Below, piece after piece: positions 12,040-23,791 of a stretch of DNA of 64,000 nt. This DNA comes from Isoetes taiwanensis (Eukaryota > Streptophyta > Lycopodiopsida > Isoetales > Isoetaceae). The stretch lies in NCBI GenBank assembly GCA_021234155.1, contig JAJEKV010000028.1, positions 17,844,825-17,908,824 on the forward strand. Direction: 5' to 3'. The position numbers were made by a program, and so were the translations under genes. A model generated the notes under the pieces. The model searched no databases and was not told the DNA's origin. It saw nothing but the letters and a program-made list of their open reading frames with translations. The stretch's first letter is position 1; the number at the start of each line of letters is the position of its first letter.

Positions 12040-12240
12040 TCGAGGAAGAGAGTGTGTGCGTACAAAAATGATAGATCAAGAGAGTGTGTGTGAAAAGGAT
12101 ACGGGGAGAGATGGAGGTGAGAAGAAGAAGAAGGGTGGGAGGGGGGTGAGCAGAGAGGTGTGGGGGTGGAGTGTGTAAAAGAGAAAGAGAAAGAGGGGTG
12201 GGGGGTTGGGGAGGGATAGAGAGGAGGATGTCTTAGGACA
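12040..12240 (+). repeat. Purine-rich low-complexity tract
   Basis: GA- and GGGGTG-rich sequence next to the Helitron 3' end. Not coding. Confidence 0.8.
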
Positions 12241-13340
12241 GGTGCGGTTCCTTTATTATTTATTTGTTTATTTGTTAGCATGTATGTTGAATATGCAATT
12301 GCTACGTAATGCCTTGCATTCACCCTACACATTTGCTTGTTGGCCAAGTTACCACGAACTTGTGTCCAAGTTGCTGACTCTATCTAGATTAACTCACCAA
12401 ATTTGTGGTAATTTATTTCATTGAAGTCAAATGTTAACCTATAGCTTGTGCACTTGTTATTAAGCATTTGTTGTTGCCCTATGGCAAATAGTTAAGAATC
12501 TAATTAGAATCAAAACTTAATAGCTCGCTCCTCAATCTGAAGTGGATAAGGTTTCCAATAGCAAATGTCCTACCAATATAAGGCATTCATGTCGTATGCA
12601 ATAATGTGATTGTTAAAAATATGCAATCACTTGAAAAAGAAATGAGCGTCTCTAAATTACATTTCTTTTAATGATTTGACATTAATGCATTAACATATTG
12701 GATGGGGTGTGGCATTTAGATATAGGTGCTATAATGTCTTCTTCATAACCATGAGTTACATTAGGTTTAACTGAACCCTTGTAATAGTTTTGAAGTCATT
12801 GCAAGTTAAAATTTGTCTAAAATTTTAATTTCTTGTTCTATTTGCTAATCCCCTGCACCAAAAACCTTTTCTTTCTTTTGGTAATTCAAAAATATTTGGT
12901 ATGCCCATTATCACATGTAATCATAGATTAGAAGCTGTCATTGGTAGGTATAACTGGACATAGTAGGTATAGTTGGCTATTTTATAACGCTTCTAAATAT
13001 GAGGCATAATGGGCATTTTATGAGACCTCAAAATATCATAGAGGTTTTGAATATGTACAAAGGGTTAAATCCTTGTCTTATTTGCTACTTTTTGAATGGC
13101 ATATAATGTTTGCATAAGTTGTCCTTGCCTTCTCTATCTTTGGAAGGCATGTTGCATTTCTCTATGAACATAAGCTAAGGCTCTAGAGTCTAGAATAAAA
13201 TCGAACAAAGTATAATTTACGCTTCCAATATGTAGCTGCCTTTTAGTCGAACCTTGTGAGAAATTTATTATACAAATAGGCACAGCAAGATGTAGGATTA
13301 ACTATTTGTTAAGAAGTCACCTCACCAACCTGAAATACTC
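12240..13340. other. Non-coding spacer inside the putative Helitron
   Basis: No convincing exon or repeat could be read on either strand in this stretch. Confidence 0.4.
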
Positions 13341-13350
13341 CTTGTGTTGC

Positions 13351-13581
13351 CTAGATGTCTAGCACTTCGAAGCTGCAAACCTGCTTTTACAGATTGCAAA
13401 AACACCTCCACATGTAAACCAACATTCATTGCATATTTATAAAGACCGAAAGAAGGAAAGGAAAGAGCTACTCGTTACCATTGGGAGAGAGAGAATTTCA
13501 ATTTGACAGCTTCACTCAAGAGGACACCGCTTTTCCAGTTTAGAGAGGCACCATATAATTTAGCTTCTTGCAAAGCATGAT
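13351..13581 (-). pseudogene. Two C-terminal exons of an unidentified gene
   Basis: Exon 13581-13479 reads HALQEAKLYGASLNWKSG and then SEAVKLKFSLSQ. It has a TTGCCAG acceptor and a GTAACG donor in phase 2. A 22-base exon 13372-13351 completes the codon and ends FEVLDI followed by TAG. The alternation of polar and apolar residues would suit beta strands, but I do not recognise the family. It lies downstream of the exon set at 14,527-15,849 on the same strand and may be its 3' end. It could be a captured fragment rather than a working gene. Confidence 0.35.
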
Positions 13582-14526
13582 CTGGCAAGTACAAATTTTT
13601 GCAAACAATAGAAAGATGGTGACAGTTTGCTAATGTTGAAATTGATGGGCCTCAAATAATCGTAAAGAAGGACAGGCTTGGGCCATGCTAAATAGCCAAA
13701 GTTAAGAAAGTTATCCATTTTACCTAGTGAGAAACTTCAAAGCCTATACTGCACTCCAAGCTCCAATTAACGAATATAACAGCATAGCATGACGATTAAG
13801 CCTGAAAGCAAAGGAAAAAGATGGTTAAACGCATGAAAACAAAGTCTAGTAACTATCTTGTATTGATAACTAACATGGAGAGAATGTTAAGCGCCTTGTT
13901 GATCATTGTCTTCAAGCAAATAAAAGCGCCTTTTGTTCCTTAAAAATTCACAATTTGATTCATAAAATACCTCCTGCATACAGTCATCAAGGGTAACCAT
14001 GTCATACATCAAAAGAAAACACAGACAAAGAGCTTCAAAACGCACCCAAAAATGCCTCAAACTGAGCTTCCTAGACAAAGATATCATGGAAAATGTGCGA
14101 GATCAATTAAACTGCGGAAATCCATCTAATATGTTGTCGCCATTCTGTTTTGTCTTAATGTAGCAGGAGGAAACGTTGCTGGCCTTAGGAGATCTGCTCT
14201 CTCATGGGCACCTGAACAACACAGCAAAAGCTCCACCGGGATGAAGCTATGCAAAAGCAATTAATATTTACCTTGATGCATAGTGCTTGTCTACTTACAT
14301 TGAATATCTCCCAAGTCCAAGATGCTTGTTTGCAAAAGAGAATACTTGAATACATGAATATTTAGAGCTGGACTTCCAAGAAGAAGAAACTACTGTCCAT
14401 CATGAGTAAGATTGGCATGCCTAGGAATCCAAGTATAGAAGTGGCATACCTAGATGCTTTACAAAATCGGAAATGGATGCCTCTTGTCCTATTAAAAAAA
14501 ATGCAGAGGACCAAATCCTTGATGCT

Positions 14527-15849
14527 TTACTTATCTAGGCTGAGAACATCGGTAGAGAATAGAATATAGCACAGTCTAACAAAATTTCTAACCAACAGGG
14601 TTTTTGGTCTGCGAGAAAGAGAAAGTAAAGATGCAAAAGAACCCATAATCAATCCACCTGCTACCTTACTATCAGATGGTACTGGTAGATATCGATCTGC
14701 AATTTTTTTGACGAATCGAAGTCCTTGTAATGTCAGCCAATATCCACCTAATCTGTGAATGCTATATCTCCATAAGATGGCTTGAGACTCTTGGAAAAGT
14801 ATTATAATGTTGAGATATAAAGCTTATTATATGAATCCATGGGTTTAGCTTGAGATGCTCTTCGACCTAATAAAACCTATAAACCATATAAACACATTCT
14901 TAACACTGAAACCAAGGACAAAATAAGAACTCCATTTCTGCTGAATGTGTTTCTGATTACTGACAGAGATGCAAGTTGAAAAGCTCTTGTGCATTTTAGA
15001 AAACCTTCTTGGGTAAAGAAACTCAAACACTATCCTGCATTGTTGAATACTCAGGCTTACTTGTGACGGACGCCCTAGAAGAGTTGCAGAAATTGTGATC
15101 CGTCCATTCTGCGACCTTGCTAACCAAACAAATGCTGGCCCTGGAATCAAAGTAAGATATAAGCATGATTGTAAAGGTCTTCCTTTTGAAAACTCGAAGC
15201 AACTCATCTTAGAATGTGCTATTTCCAGAAAGCAAATCTCATCAGTGGTTTACGCATACAAAAACTTATATCAAGAAGATGCTAAAAAAAATGAATCCTA
15301 AATGTTACCAGCGGATGCTCTAGACTTTGTAAGCAGAGAGTAGTTATAAAATCGTAAGCTTGGCAATTGCAAGTCTTGAAATCAAAAAAGAAAAGCATAG
15401 AAAAAGCCACCGTAATGGAATGAGAAAAAGATAGAAGTTCAAACTAACCCTAAAGGAGCCAGCGATGCATATTGCAGTTGGCCATTTTGTGAAGCAACAG
15501 AGCAACCATTTCCGGTGGCCATTTTCCTACATTTGTCTAGAGGATGCACTCCACGGGCCGAACAAAGCGTGCAATAAAGCTTTAGGACTTTATCGACAAC
15601 CCAACAATCTCAGCATAAAGCAAAAGAAACAAAATCAAGTAGTTCAGATGCATCCGCTCCAGAGCATACCTGTCGCAAGTCGTTTAAGAGGCAAGTACTC
15701 CGGGATAACCCTTGATGCACTATAAAGCATGTGGCTATAGCTTCTAGTTCAAGTTCTCCACCTAGCAGGTTGCCGTATTTACTGAAATTCGGAGAGAGGC
15801 CATAACCTCTTGCAGAGTTATGCCATTCACTCTTCAAGCTCAGTTTCAT
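14527..15849 (-). pseudogene. Multi-exon gene or captured gene fragment, unidentified
   Basis: Exon-like blocks on the minus strand with matching phases. 15849-15670 starts MKLSLKSEWHNSARGYGLS and has a GTATGC donor. 15522-15449 starts MATGNGCSVASQNGQLQ. 15358-15309 reads RFYNYSLLTKSRASA. 15140-15061 reads PAFVWLARSQNGRITISATL. About 14787-14527 reads AILWRYSIHRLGGYWL, then KIADRYLPVPSDSKVAGG. Blocks two, three and four splice in frame with standard GT-AG signals. The joins of the first and last blocks are unsure, and the last runs to a stop that may be intronic. No family is recognised. The exons lie inside the proposed Helitron in its orientation, so gene capture is a fair reading. Confidence 0.4.
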
Positions 15850-16542
15850 AGTTGATAAGCTGCAGATGTTGCACCAAATGCCCTAATGTATGACGGATAA
15901 AGAACGGGAGCAACGGCCATGGCTAAGCAACCCGAGAGCTGAAGCAAGCCTGCCTGCATGATCGTGGCACCCTCCAACCAAAATGAGATAGGGAAGTTCA
16001 AAATTTGACGGTCTTGATCTCCTCAGTTTGAAATCAAGGGTAGGAGATTGTTGTATACATGTATACAAAGGGCACATGAAATTCAAGTTCAAATTGGAAT
16101 TCAAATTCGAATTTGAGGGATACTGGGTGGGAGGGAAAATTTGAAATTCAAATTTTTACACAAATTCGTGTTGGTTTTTCGGCCATAACTTTTGCTAGGC
16201 ACCTCCAAATCGAGTGATTTCAGATGCAATGGATTCATCTCGATGAGAACTATCCATTGGGTACCCATCTTGATATGTTTGGAGCTGTGGTTAGAGAGCT
16301 ACACTCGTTTGAATGAAAACGGGTTAAAGAGCATGTGCAAAATGCATTAATTGCAATTTGAGCACATGTTTGTACTATTTGGTGGAAAACGGTTTTTGGA
16401 AGCCAAAACACGAATATTGACTTTTGGGAGGACAAAAAAGGGGCAAGTTGGCGGAAAATTTTTTTAGGTTGTATACATGTATCAGGGGGTGCACAAATGG
16501 GGGCAGCAATTTGTATATCGAAACATTTTTAATAATGTATAG

Positions 16543-16543
<1 letters not shown>

Positions 16544-16592
<49 letters not shown>
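16544..16592. repeat. (TA)n tract with TG interruptions
   Basis: TA-rich junction between the proposed Helitron 5' end and the Penelope-like element's left repeat. Confidence 0.9.
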
Positions 16593-16595
<3 letters not shown>

Positions 16596-19432
16596 GGTCC
16601 AGATCCTGTTTCCAAGATCCAGACATCCAGCCATGCACAGGATATCCTGCCATGCCTAGACTTATCAGCTCCTCATTAAGAAAGGAGATGAATCTTGGAA
16701 GACACTATACAAATAGCATTTAAAAGGTCAACAAACTAAATTCGTTCATAACCAAACAAAGTCTTCAAGACAATCATGTTATGTCCAATGGAAATCCCAC
16801 TAAAGGTTTGAACCTTCAACAGAAATATTAGTATATTATTTCATTATTCCCAAATGTATTTATCAAGTATTACTGTTCTCTGAAACCTGTGTTTGAACTT
16901 AGATAACTCTTTCAATATGTTCCCACTGATTAGTAAATGTATGATTTTTTATATATAGTTCTTGTAAAGTAACTTCGATTCTTTACATTTTATCAGATAA
17001 TGGTTCTAGTTCTTTGCTTCCATGTTTGTATTAAAATTTTCCATGCATTTCGAACACCTAACTGTCAATGCATAACTTTAAATTTCTGGACAGTGACATC
17101 AATCATGAAAACATAGTTCAAATATGTTTTTCAAAATTCTTTTTCCATTTTTTTGCATTTTCAAATAAAGTAAGGTAACCAGCATTCCGTATATATGCCC
17201 GATCATTCAGAATGTATCAGACTTAAAATCCTAGATATATAACCTATAAAACTTTGAAGAAATGTTAAAGCCCTTTTTCAGATATCCTCTGCTACTTTAG
17301 ATAGAAATTCCTGTTCAATCTCCATTGCCCTTTGTTCAACTTCGCACTTGCTACATTTAAAATCAGGGAAAAGATAAAACCTGTATATCTTAGACAAAAC
17401 CTTTTGATCTTCACATCTAGCATCCTTCTTTCTACAAATGACATATTTGAACCATTTCTCTTTGCTGATTATGCATTCCTTTGAATGCTTCATGCTTCCA
17501 AAAACATTAGAGTAGGTAGAGTAGAACCTGGTTACCTGCAATCCAAACAACCAAACATTAGCCAAAATATGGGTAAAGCTGGAAGGGATTAGCAGGTAAG
17601 CTATAGGGTCTACTGGCTTAACGCCCTTCAAACCTAAACAAAATGATAGGTCTGCAGAAAACATAAGTATCATTTGACTGTGCAAATAGATCTAATAGTT
17701 ACAGAATTCTTGCATCAATTAAAAGGTTATAAGCACTTCCTGTATTTGCCACAGTGTTACCATATTTGCTGATACGTCCATAATCAATCAAATTAACTGC
17801 TCACATATTATACTCAGTATAGACAGAAGATTACTTTCCTGTTGCAGCTAAAATTCGTGACCTCCTTTGAAGCTCATGTTGCTGTAGATCATAGTACAGA
17901 TTTATGCAGTGGCATGTGTTCAATTCTTGTTAACTCTCAATCTCAGACCCCCCATTTTTTTGCTGTTCTAAATGGTGTAAAACTAATCTATTAAACATTA
18001 AAACCTATTAACTACTTCATCTTTCATGGATTGAAACCAAAACCTGATTCAGTGGCATCGCCTCATCTTCAAGAAAATCGTCTCCATTCCCAGAAATGTT
18101 GATGCTGCTTCCAGCTTCCATGTTTGCAACTTTTTCAGCTCGATGTGCAACCGCCGCTAGACATGCTTCAATGCTCGATCCAGGGCGTTTGCCTGGATTA
18201 GATTTCTTGGCAAATATATCAATTCCAGCATTCTTGGCCATCTCCTCTAACACCGATTTTTTAATAGTGACCCCATCATTTTTGCAATCAATTCCTTTCT
18301 CTCTAAGCAGAGCAATGATATCCGCCTTTGTTGGATTGACATTACTTGAGCCTTGGTCTTGGCATTGCGTCCAAAGCAGAGCGCGAGTGCTGATATACTT
18401 AGGAGGATTCTTATTATAAAGCCATGAACCCTAATATTCAAAATATAATGTTTCATCCCTCCGGTCATTTCAAATCTGCGTGCCAAAAAAATTATACCGA
18501 ATCTCCATTTTTCTTGATTTAGGTTGCGTGCTGATCAAGCTTTGCCAGTTCCCACGGGATATGAGCAGAGGATGAATCAATTTGGCGTGCATATGCGGAA
18601 CCGACCACCATCATTCAAGATGTGAATGAGGTGCGCTATCATTTCGATCCCTAAAACCTTTGCTTAGGAATCGGTCTATGCCGATGTATGCCTCCGCCTA
18701 TGTTGAATCACGAACCCTAAAATTTTATGCTAAGCATATCAAGTAAAATCCTATTCCCACGTATTGGGGTCAATTTGTTACGCTTAAAAACCGTAAAATA
18801 TACCCGTATTCCCATCAAGCGGGTGTTAGGTGACATTAAATATAATGTGGTTTTATCATTTATCACGAAAAGTATGTAGGTCAAGTCCTATGCTTAAGTT
18901 TTATAGCCCTTAGTGTATTCAACATGTTTTTATCTTAACATTATAAATGAGCTATGATATCAACCAGCAAAGGCAATCTATTAGTTAATTGAACCTGAAA
19001 GATGACTTACCCATCCACAAGCCACCAGCTAGTATTTATGAAGGCTACGTGGCTCTTGTAACTATATTATCCCCACCAGATATCCACTAGATAGTGCCAA
19101 ATGTACCTAAGGGACCAAGTTAGATATCCTTGGAATTAAGAAATATTATACCGTGATTATTCACTTATATAGGTAATGTTAAAGACATCTTGGTTCCATA
19201 TTTCAGATAAAACCTTGCACTCCATACCAGGGGTGCCTGTCTTTAATTGAGGCTTGTCTTATACTCCCTAGGAATCTACCATATGTCATACATAGTATGT
19301 CAAGTATTCCTGTGTTAGAAAATGTCGTATGCTTGTATTAGATTAAAGAAAGTATGTGCATCATAACAGGAAATTACTTCATGAACTAAGCCAACCTTTT
19401 GGATATATATGTATATATGTATATATATATAT
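16593..19432 (-). repeat. PLE terminal direct repeat, copy 1 (downstream)
   Basis: Nearly identical to 23792-26627 over its whole length, with scattered substitutions and small indels. It carries a frameshifted copy of the N-terminal ORF. Confidence 0.93.
17278..18365 (-). pseudogene. PLE N-terminal ORF, copy 1, frameshifted
   Basis: Exon 1 is 18365-18044 and exon 2 is 17535-17278, with the same splice sites as copy 2 (donor AATCAG|GTTTTG, acceptor GATTGCAG|GTAACC). Compared with copy 2 it lacks two bases shortly after the start codon (CCAAGACCAAGG against CCAAGACCTGAAGG), which shifts the frame and brings a stop within eight codons. The rest of exon 1 and all of exon 2 are conserved, so the loss is recent. 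Translation from an internal ATG (MLEEMAKNAGIDIF) is possible but speculative. Confidence 0.6.
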
Positions 19433-19440
19433 GTATTTTT

Positions 19441-19545
19441 TAACCTACCTCCTACCGGGAGGTGAGGAGGGTGCCTTATCCTAAGTATATAGGGATGCAG
19501 AGGGATCCCTATATACATAGGGACCCTCCGCACCACCTATATGTT
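19441..19545 (-). other. PLE 3' hairpin region
   Basis: A short inverted repeat, GGGATCCCTATATACATAGGGACCC-like (arms about 19,500-19,525), follows the RT stop codon, then a GGAGGTAGGTT motif and a (TA)n tract. A related sequence in the same order occurs on the plus strand at 60,130-60,220, right after an RT C-terminus fragment, so it appears to be the conserved 3' end of the unit. Confidence 0.55.
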
Positions 19546-19564
19546 TTAAATCTAGACATCAGAG

Positions 19565-21749
19565 TCAGTGCTGATATTGAAAAGCATAATATAGATAATA
19601 GGGGTACCTGTATTTTTTAAGTTCGTTCCTCAATGTACCCAAATCATATTGCAGACCAGGGAAGTTCGCGTTTTTGCAGACCTTGTTTAAAGACTTCCAA
19701 ACGTCCTTCTCATTGAAACCCTTGCTAATAAATACCTTGACCAACATTCCTAGATCTTCAGCAGCCAGTAGAGGGTTATTATGCACGTACATATATGGCA
19801 TGACTTGTGACATGATCACATTGCAAGCCATTATGTAAGGTCTACATCCACATGCATGGATAAATTTGGTGGCTTCAAAAGGTAGATTGTCCCTCTTATC
19901 ATATCTATAAGTACAGTATCTCCCTTGAAAACGATTGACCACTTCAATTGTCATATTAAGGAAGTTGACTTTCCTACCTATTGTTGTATTCTGATCCAAT
20001 ACCCAGTATTCGGTTTCATCCTTGATCTTGAGTATGTCAAGATCATATATCATATCATCTCGTGCATTTTCACCATTCAGCCCTAGATACGATCTCATGT
20101 AATAGCTGTTGATGCCAATCAGATCATCAATGTATCTATACGTGTCACCAAAGGATGCCGCTTCAATCATTTTACCATTTCTAGCCAGCTTTAGTATAAA
20201 CTTTAGTTCGAACATGGCAAGATAGAGATTGCACCATGCAGGACTGCACGGGAATCCCATTGGTATACCCCTGCACTGTTTCCAAATTCCCTCTCCCATG
20301 CTTAGGAAGCAACTGTTTAAAAGCCATATGTTAATTTTAACAAACAGTTCTTGACTCATAAGCTTCCACTTTTTTCCTTTTGGATCAATGTTTTTCCATT
20401 TGACTTTAACCCTGTCACTGCCAGTGAGACTGTACCACATTTTGCTTTTACTGTTTAAACTTACTTGGCTTTTCCATACCATATTGCAGATTTCCTGTAT
20501 AATACTACCAATTCCATGCTCCCCGTTTAATGGTATGTTTTCAAAACACTTGGTAATGTCACATACAAAGACCTCATCAATTTGTCTTGGTAGATTACAG
20601 ACCAAGTCATATATTGAGTTAATTACCCAAGCTGCTTTGATTTTGTGTTGGCTAAAGAGGTTGAATATGGCACACTTTTCGTGGCATATTCTTGGCCATA
20701 GCTCCAATATGGCGTTCGGACCAAATTTTGCAACTAGTGTAGCAATTCGAAAAAAAATGGTGTTGTGTGCGTTCATTTATCCATCTATATTCCCTTTTGT
20801 GTGCCTTATAAATGCCTAAAAGGTATGGTAGCTCAGTATATGCAAAGTTATTTTCTTCAATCAATGCCCTAATATCCTCCTCAATTTTTTTGTTGATATC
20901 TGCTGGCATGGCTTCAATCCTTTCAAAATCATGACTGTTTAGTCTTTTATATGCCTCCTTCCTGATGTGTACTGGGCATATAAAGGATGCATTGTTCGCT
21001 GCCTTGTCTATACCCGAAATATAGAAATGTTCATTGAGCCATTTCACATTCTTCAACACATCAGGATCATTTATCAGAAATTTGCATTTATTGTCAAAAT
21101 TGGTTTTGACAAGATCAGCAGCCTCTCGTTTGGCTTCCTTATATATTGCAATTTTGCATTTTTCAATCAGTGCAGATTCCTTCTCATGAAATGAAAATCT
21201 GTGTAAACTGAAGAACTGCTCAATAGTAGTCTTCATTTCTCTTTTGAAATGCTGCATAGTAAATGGTTGGTCCGGGATGTGGTTTAATCCCATGACAAAG
21301 CATTTTCTTAGAGATTCATTGTGCACAATGTCAAGGCATGTGGTTCTGATATGGCCGATGTCATGATCTACAAACCTTGCCAATGTGGGATTATTGCATG
21401 GGCAGTTAAGCTCACTTGATTGTGCAAAAATGGCTTTGGGTTTATAGAACATGCTTTTTATGTTGTTGATATATCTCCATCCAAATATGGAATTTTCATA
21501 AAGGAGTAACCCTTTCTCCCTAAAGCACTCTTGCAGCTGATTTTTAAAGAATATATCGATCTTCAGCTTGCTGATCAGTTTAGAGAAATAGCAGAAATGT
21601 ATAAACTTCTTTTTATCTTTATCCTTGGAGAGTGTGAGCCTCCATCTCCCGTCCTCATTTAGAACCAAGGATCTGGTCTTCATCTGGATTATGTTTTGTA
21701 AAAAGTGATCAAGAAGATCAGTTTTCATATGTAATGCCATTTTAGGCAT
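19565..21749 (-). pseudogene. Penelope-like reverse transcriptase, one frameshift
   Basis: The upstream block (21749 to about 20,776) starts MPKMALHMKTDLLDHF. It contains a CxC motif region (ELNCPCNNPTLARF, then DIGHIRTTCLDIVHNE), a DKAANN block and the K-HK pre-RT motif LPYLLGIYKAHKREYRW. A single extra A in the ATAAATG run near 20,776 shifts the frame. The second block (20776-19565) carries RT motifs A (FVCDITKCFENIP), B (GIPMGFPCSPAWCNLYL), C (TYRYIDDLIG) and D (GRKVNFLNMTI), ending in a thumb-like ELKKYRYPYYLYY. The joined protein would be about 727 residues. YIDD and DKAANN-type motifs fit Penelope-like RTs, possibly near the CxC-bearing Naiad/Chlamys clade; a phylogeny would settle it. 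It would copy element RNA into DNA in the nucleus. No nuclease domain is seen. Confidence 0.75.
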
Positions 21750-22342
21750 TGAATCAGAGTGTTTGTTTAAGGAGTATTCCCTTGCCCCCTTTCATGTTGT
21801 TAGTCAATATTATTATACTAAGTACCATAATACAGTAGCAACATTTCGATATAATAATTTTAAACAGATATTTTTAAAGAGAGGCAAATAGAATAAGTGT
21901 AGATTTGTACTCGTACCTTAAAAGAGACTGTTTAAATGTCAAAATCCCGACTGTCGATGTCGTATGCCCTGTTTGCTGAAGTTGTTGCTTTTGTCACGGA
22001 TCTGTCACCTTGGCTAGAATCATCAATTTGTATAATATCAATGTCATGGTCGTGGGACGTTATGTGGATCGCTAGATTCAGCCTGGTGGTAATGCGATCG
22101 TGGTGGCATGATGATGGAACGCTTTTGGGCTGTCCGGGTTATTTGGATCTTTTTTCTCTTGTTACTAGTTAGCCGGGGCTACTCAAATCCTCGGCCGCTT
22201 ACCAATGAGGAACTTAAGTGGTTTAATGGTCTTTTCGGGATATCCGTAAGCCTTGTATTCCCAAATTCCATATTCAGATCTGTATTTGTGTCCTCGAGTA
22301 TTTGATGACCATTTTAATCGGGGTATCTCTTACCCTAAGATA

Positions 22343-23545
22343 TCAAGTAGAGCTATCCTGACATTCTTTAATGGTGCAAAGTGGATAGTAGAGATGAGAA
22401 GAAGCCAAATCTAACAATTGTAGGCAGCTTCGCCATGCCTTCTCGAGGTTGTTCATGAGAAACCATACACCATGGTCCAGCCATATTATGGTATCCGGAC
22501 AAAGTCCCCATTTTCCTTGGCCATTTTTCCACATGTGCACTTAATAAATGGGCATAGAGTCCTCCACATCTTCTTAATGTAAAAGTCATGTCTTCTTTCT
22601 TGATTTTAGCTTGATGCCCTTTTTGGCCAATGCTTATGGTCATACTATTTCGCATTCCAATCCAAAACATTTTGCGGGGAAGGGTAATACCACTTCCATT
22701 TTGTCAACCCTTCTAATGCAGGTTGTCAACATCTTCAAAGGCACGTTTAACATCTTCATCGAGAGATACCGCCAATTTCTTCCAAGCTTCCACACTTATT
22801 GGGGCCGAACCCCAAGGTTCTTGCTTTTCCATAAAGCCCATTTTTATATTGCTCCCCATGCGATTCAACTTCTCTTTGAGACATAATTGGAAACCTTCCA
22901 CAGGTTAAATAGGTTTAGCATTGCAATAGGAGGTTTATCATTCTCATCTTTCGACTGTTAGTTTTCTCTACGTGTACTCTCATTGTTGGTAGTAAACGAC
23001 TTCTATATTCCTCGGGCAACATGTTGACATTGAATAGGCGATTATTGCTCAAATTGTTTGGCACAATGGTGGCCTGCGACAAAGCGCCCTACCCGGACCT
23101 TTCGGTTGTTCTTTGGATGGAAAAGTAAATTTCACACCGTTTGCCCTTTTCGGTCAAAGTAAGACATTTAACAAATGTCTTTAGGTTGGCAACCTCCCCT
23201 TTTCGTTGCATTAAAAAGAATGCGTGTAGGTAGTCTATTGTACCTGCTATCAATAATGCCCTTGCATGCCTCCATATTGTAGTTACTTTGTGCAAAACCA
23301 GCAACCATTGTAAGCCAGTTGCTCATACCCATATGGATAATAGCAGAGTGGTCACTGTTGGGAACATTTACTTCCTTGTGAATAATATATTGATGCAGTT
23401 CGGGACTGAGAATACATGCTATCACTGTTTGTACTGCCTGATTTGGGGCAGGGCGCCCCAAAAGATTGTAACCATGCGCCTTTAATTCTGTATACCATTC
23501 ATTAGGAGCAATAACTCCTTCAGCATTGCTATTGCCTGCAACCAG
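22343..23545 (-). pseudogene. PLE internal ORF between N-terminal ORF and RT, frameshifted
   Basis: The best block, 23545-23168, reads GRPAPNQAVQTVIACILSPE, then NWLTMVAGFAQSNYNMEACK and RILFNATKRG, after a likely TTGCAG acceptor. The frame changes near 23,195 and continues as VANLKTFVKCLTLTEKGKRC. Further blocks at 22901-22713 (SAPISVEAWKKLAVSLDED) and 22670-22368 (TFTLRRCGGLYAHLLSAHVE) are in other frames. The consistent composition suggests one decayed coding region of about 350-400 residues. I recognise no domain. Its position between the N-terminal ORF and the RT, on the same strand, makes it part of the element. Confidence 0.5.
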
Positions 23546-23791
23546 GGCCTGTTTATTTGTATATCCTTCCTATAAAAATAAGTAGAACATTAGTATTAAT
23601 ATTTGAATATAACACATATTTCATGCATAATTATTTACTCTAAGTCTCTTTTTGCCTTATATAAAAGATACGAAAGTTTTATCAACCACAAAGCTTCCAA
23701 CAGTATGATGTTTGACCTCCATGTCTAAATGCATAGTGCCACCAAGTGTTCACTGCCAGTTAAACCAGCAAACTGAAATCACTGAATATAT

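Noticed and set aside
15143-15231. Hammerhead-like CTGATGAG followed by GGAAA on the minus strand
   Set aside because: Stem II cannot form correctly and the C before GAAA is missing. It also overlaps coding-like exons.
18096-18419. 107-codon plus-strand frame (and its twin at 25,297-25,629)
   Set aside because: Antisense to exon 1 of the PLE N-terminal ORF, which has conserved splice sites and homologues.
20388-20819. 143-codon plus-strand frame
   Set aside because: Antisense shadow of the conserved RT motifs on the minus strand.
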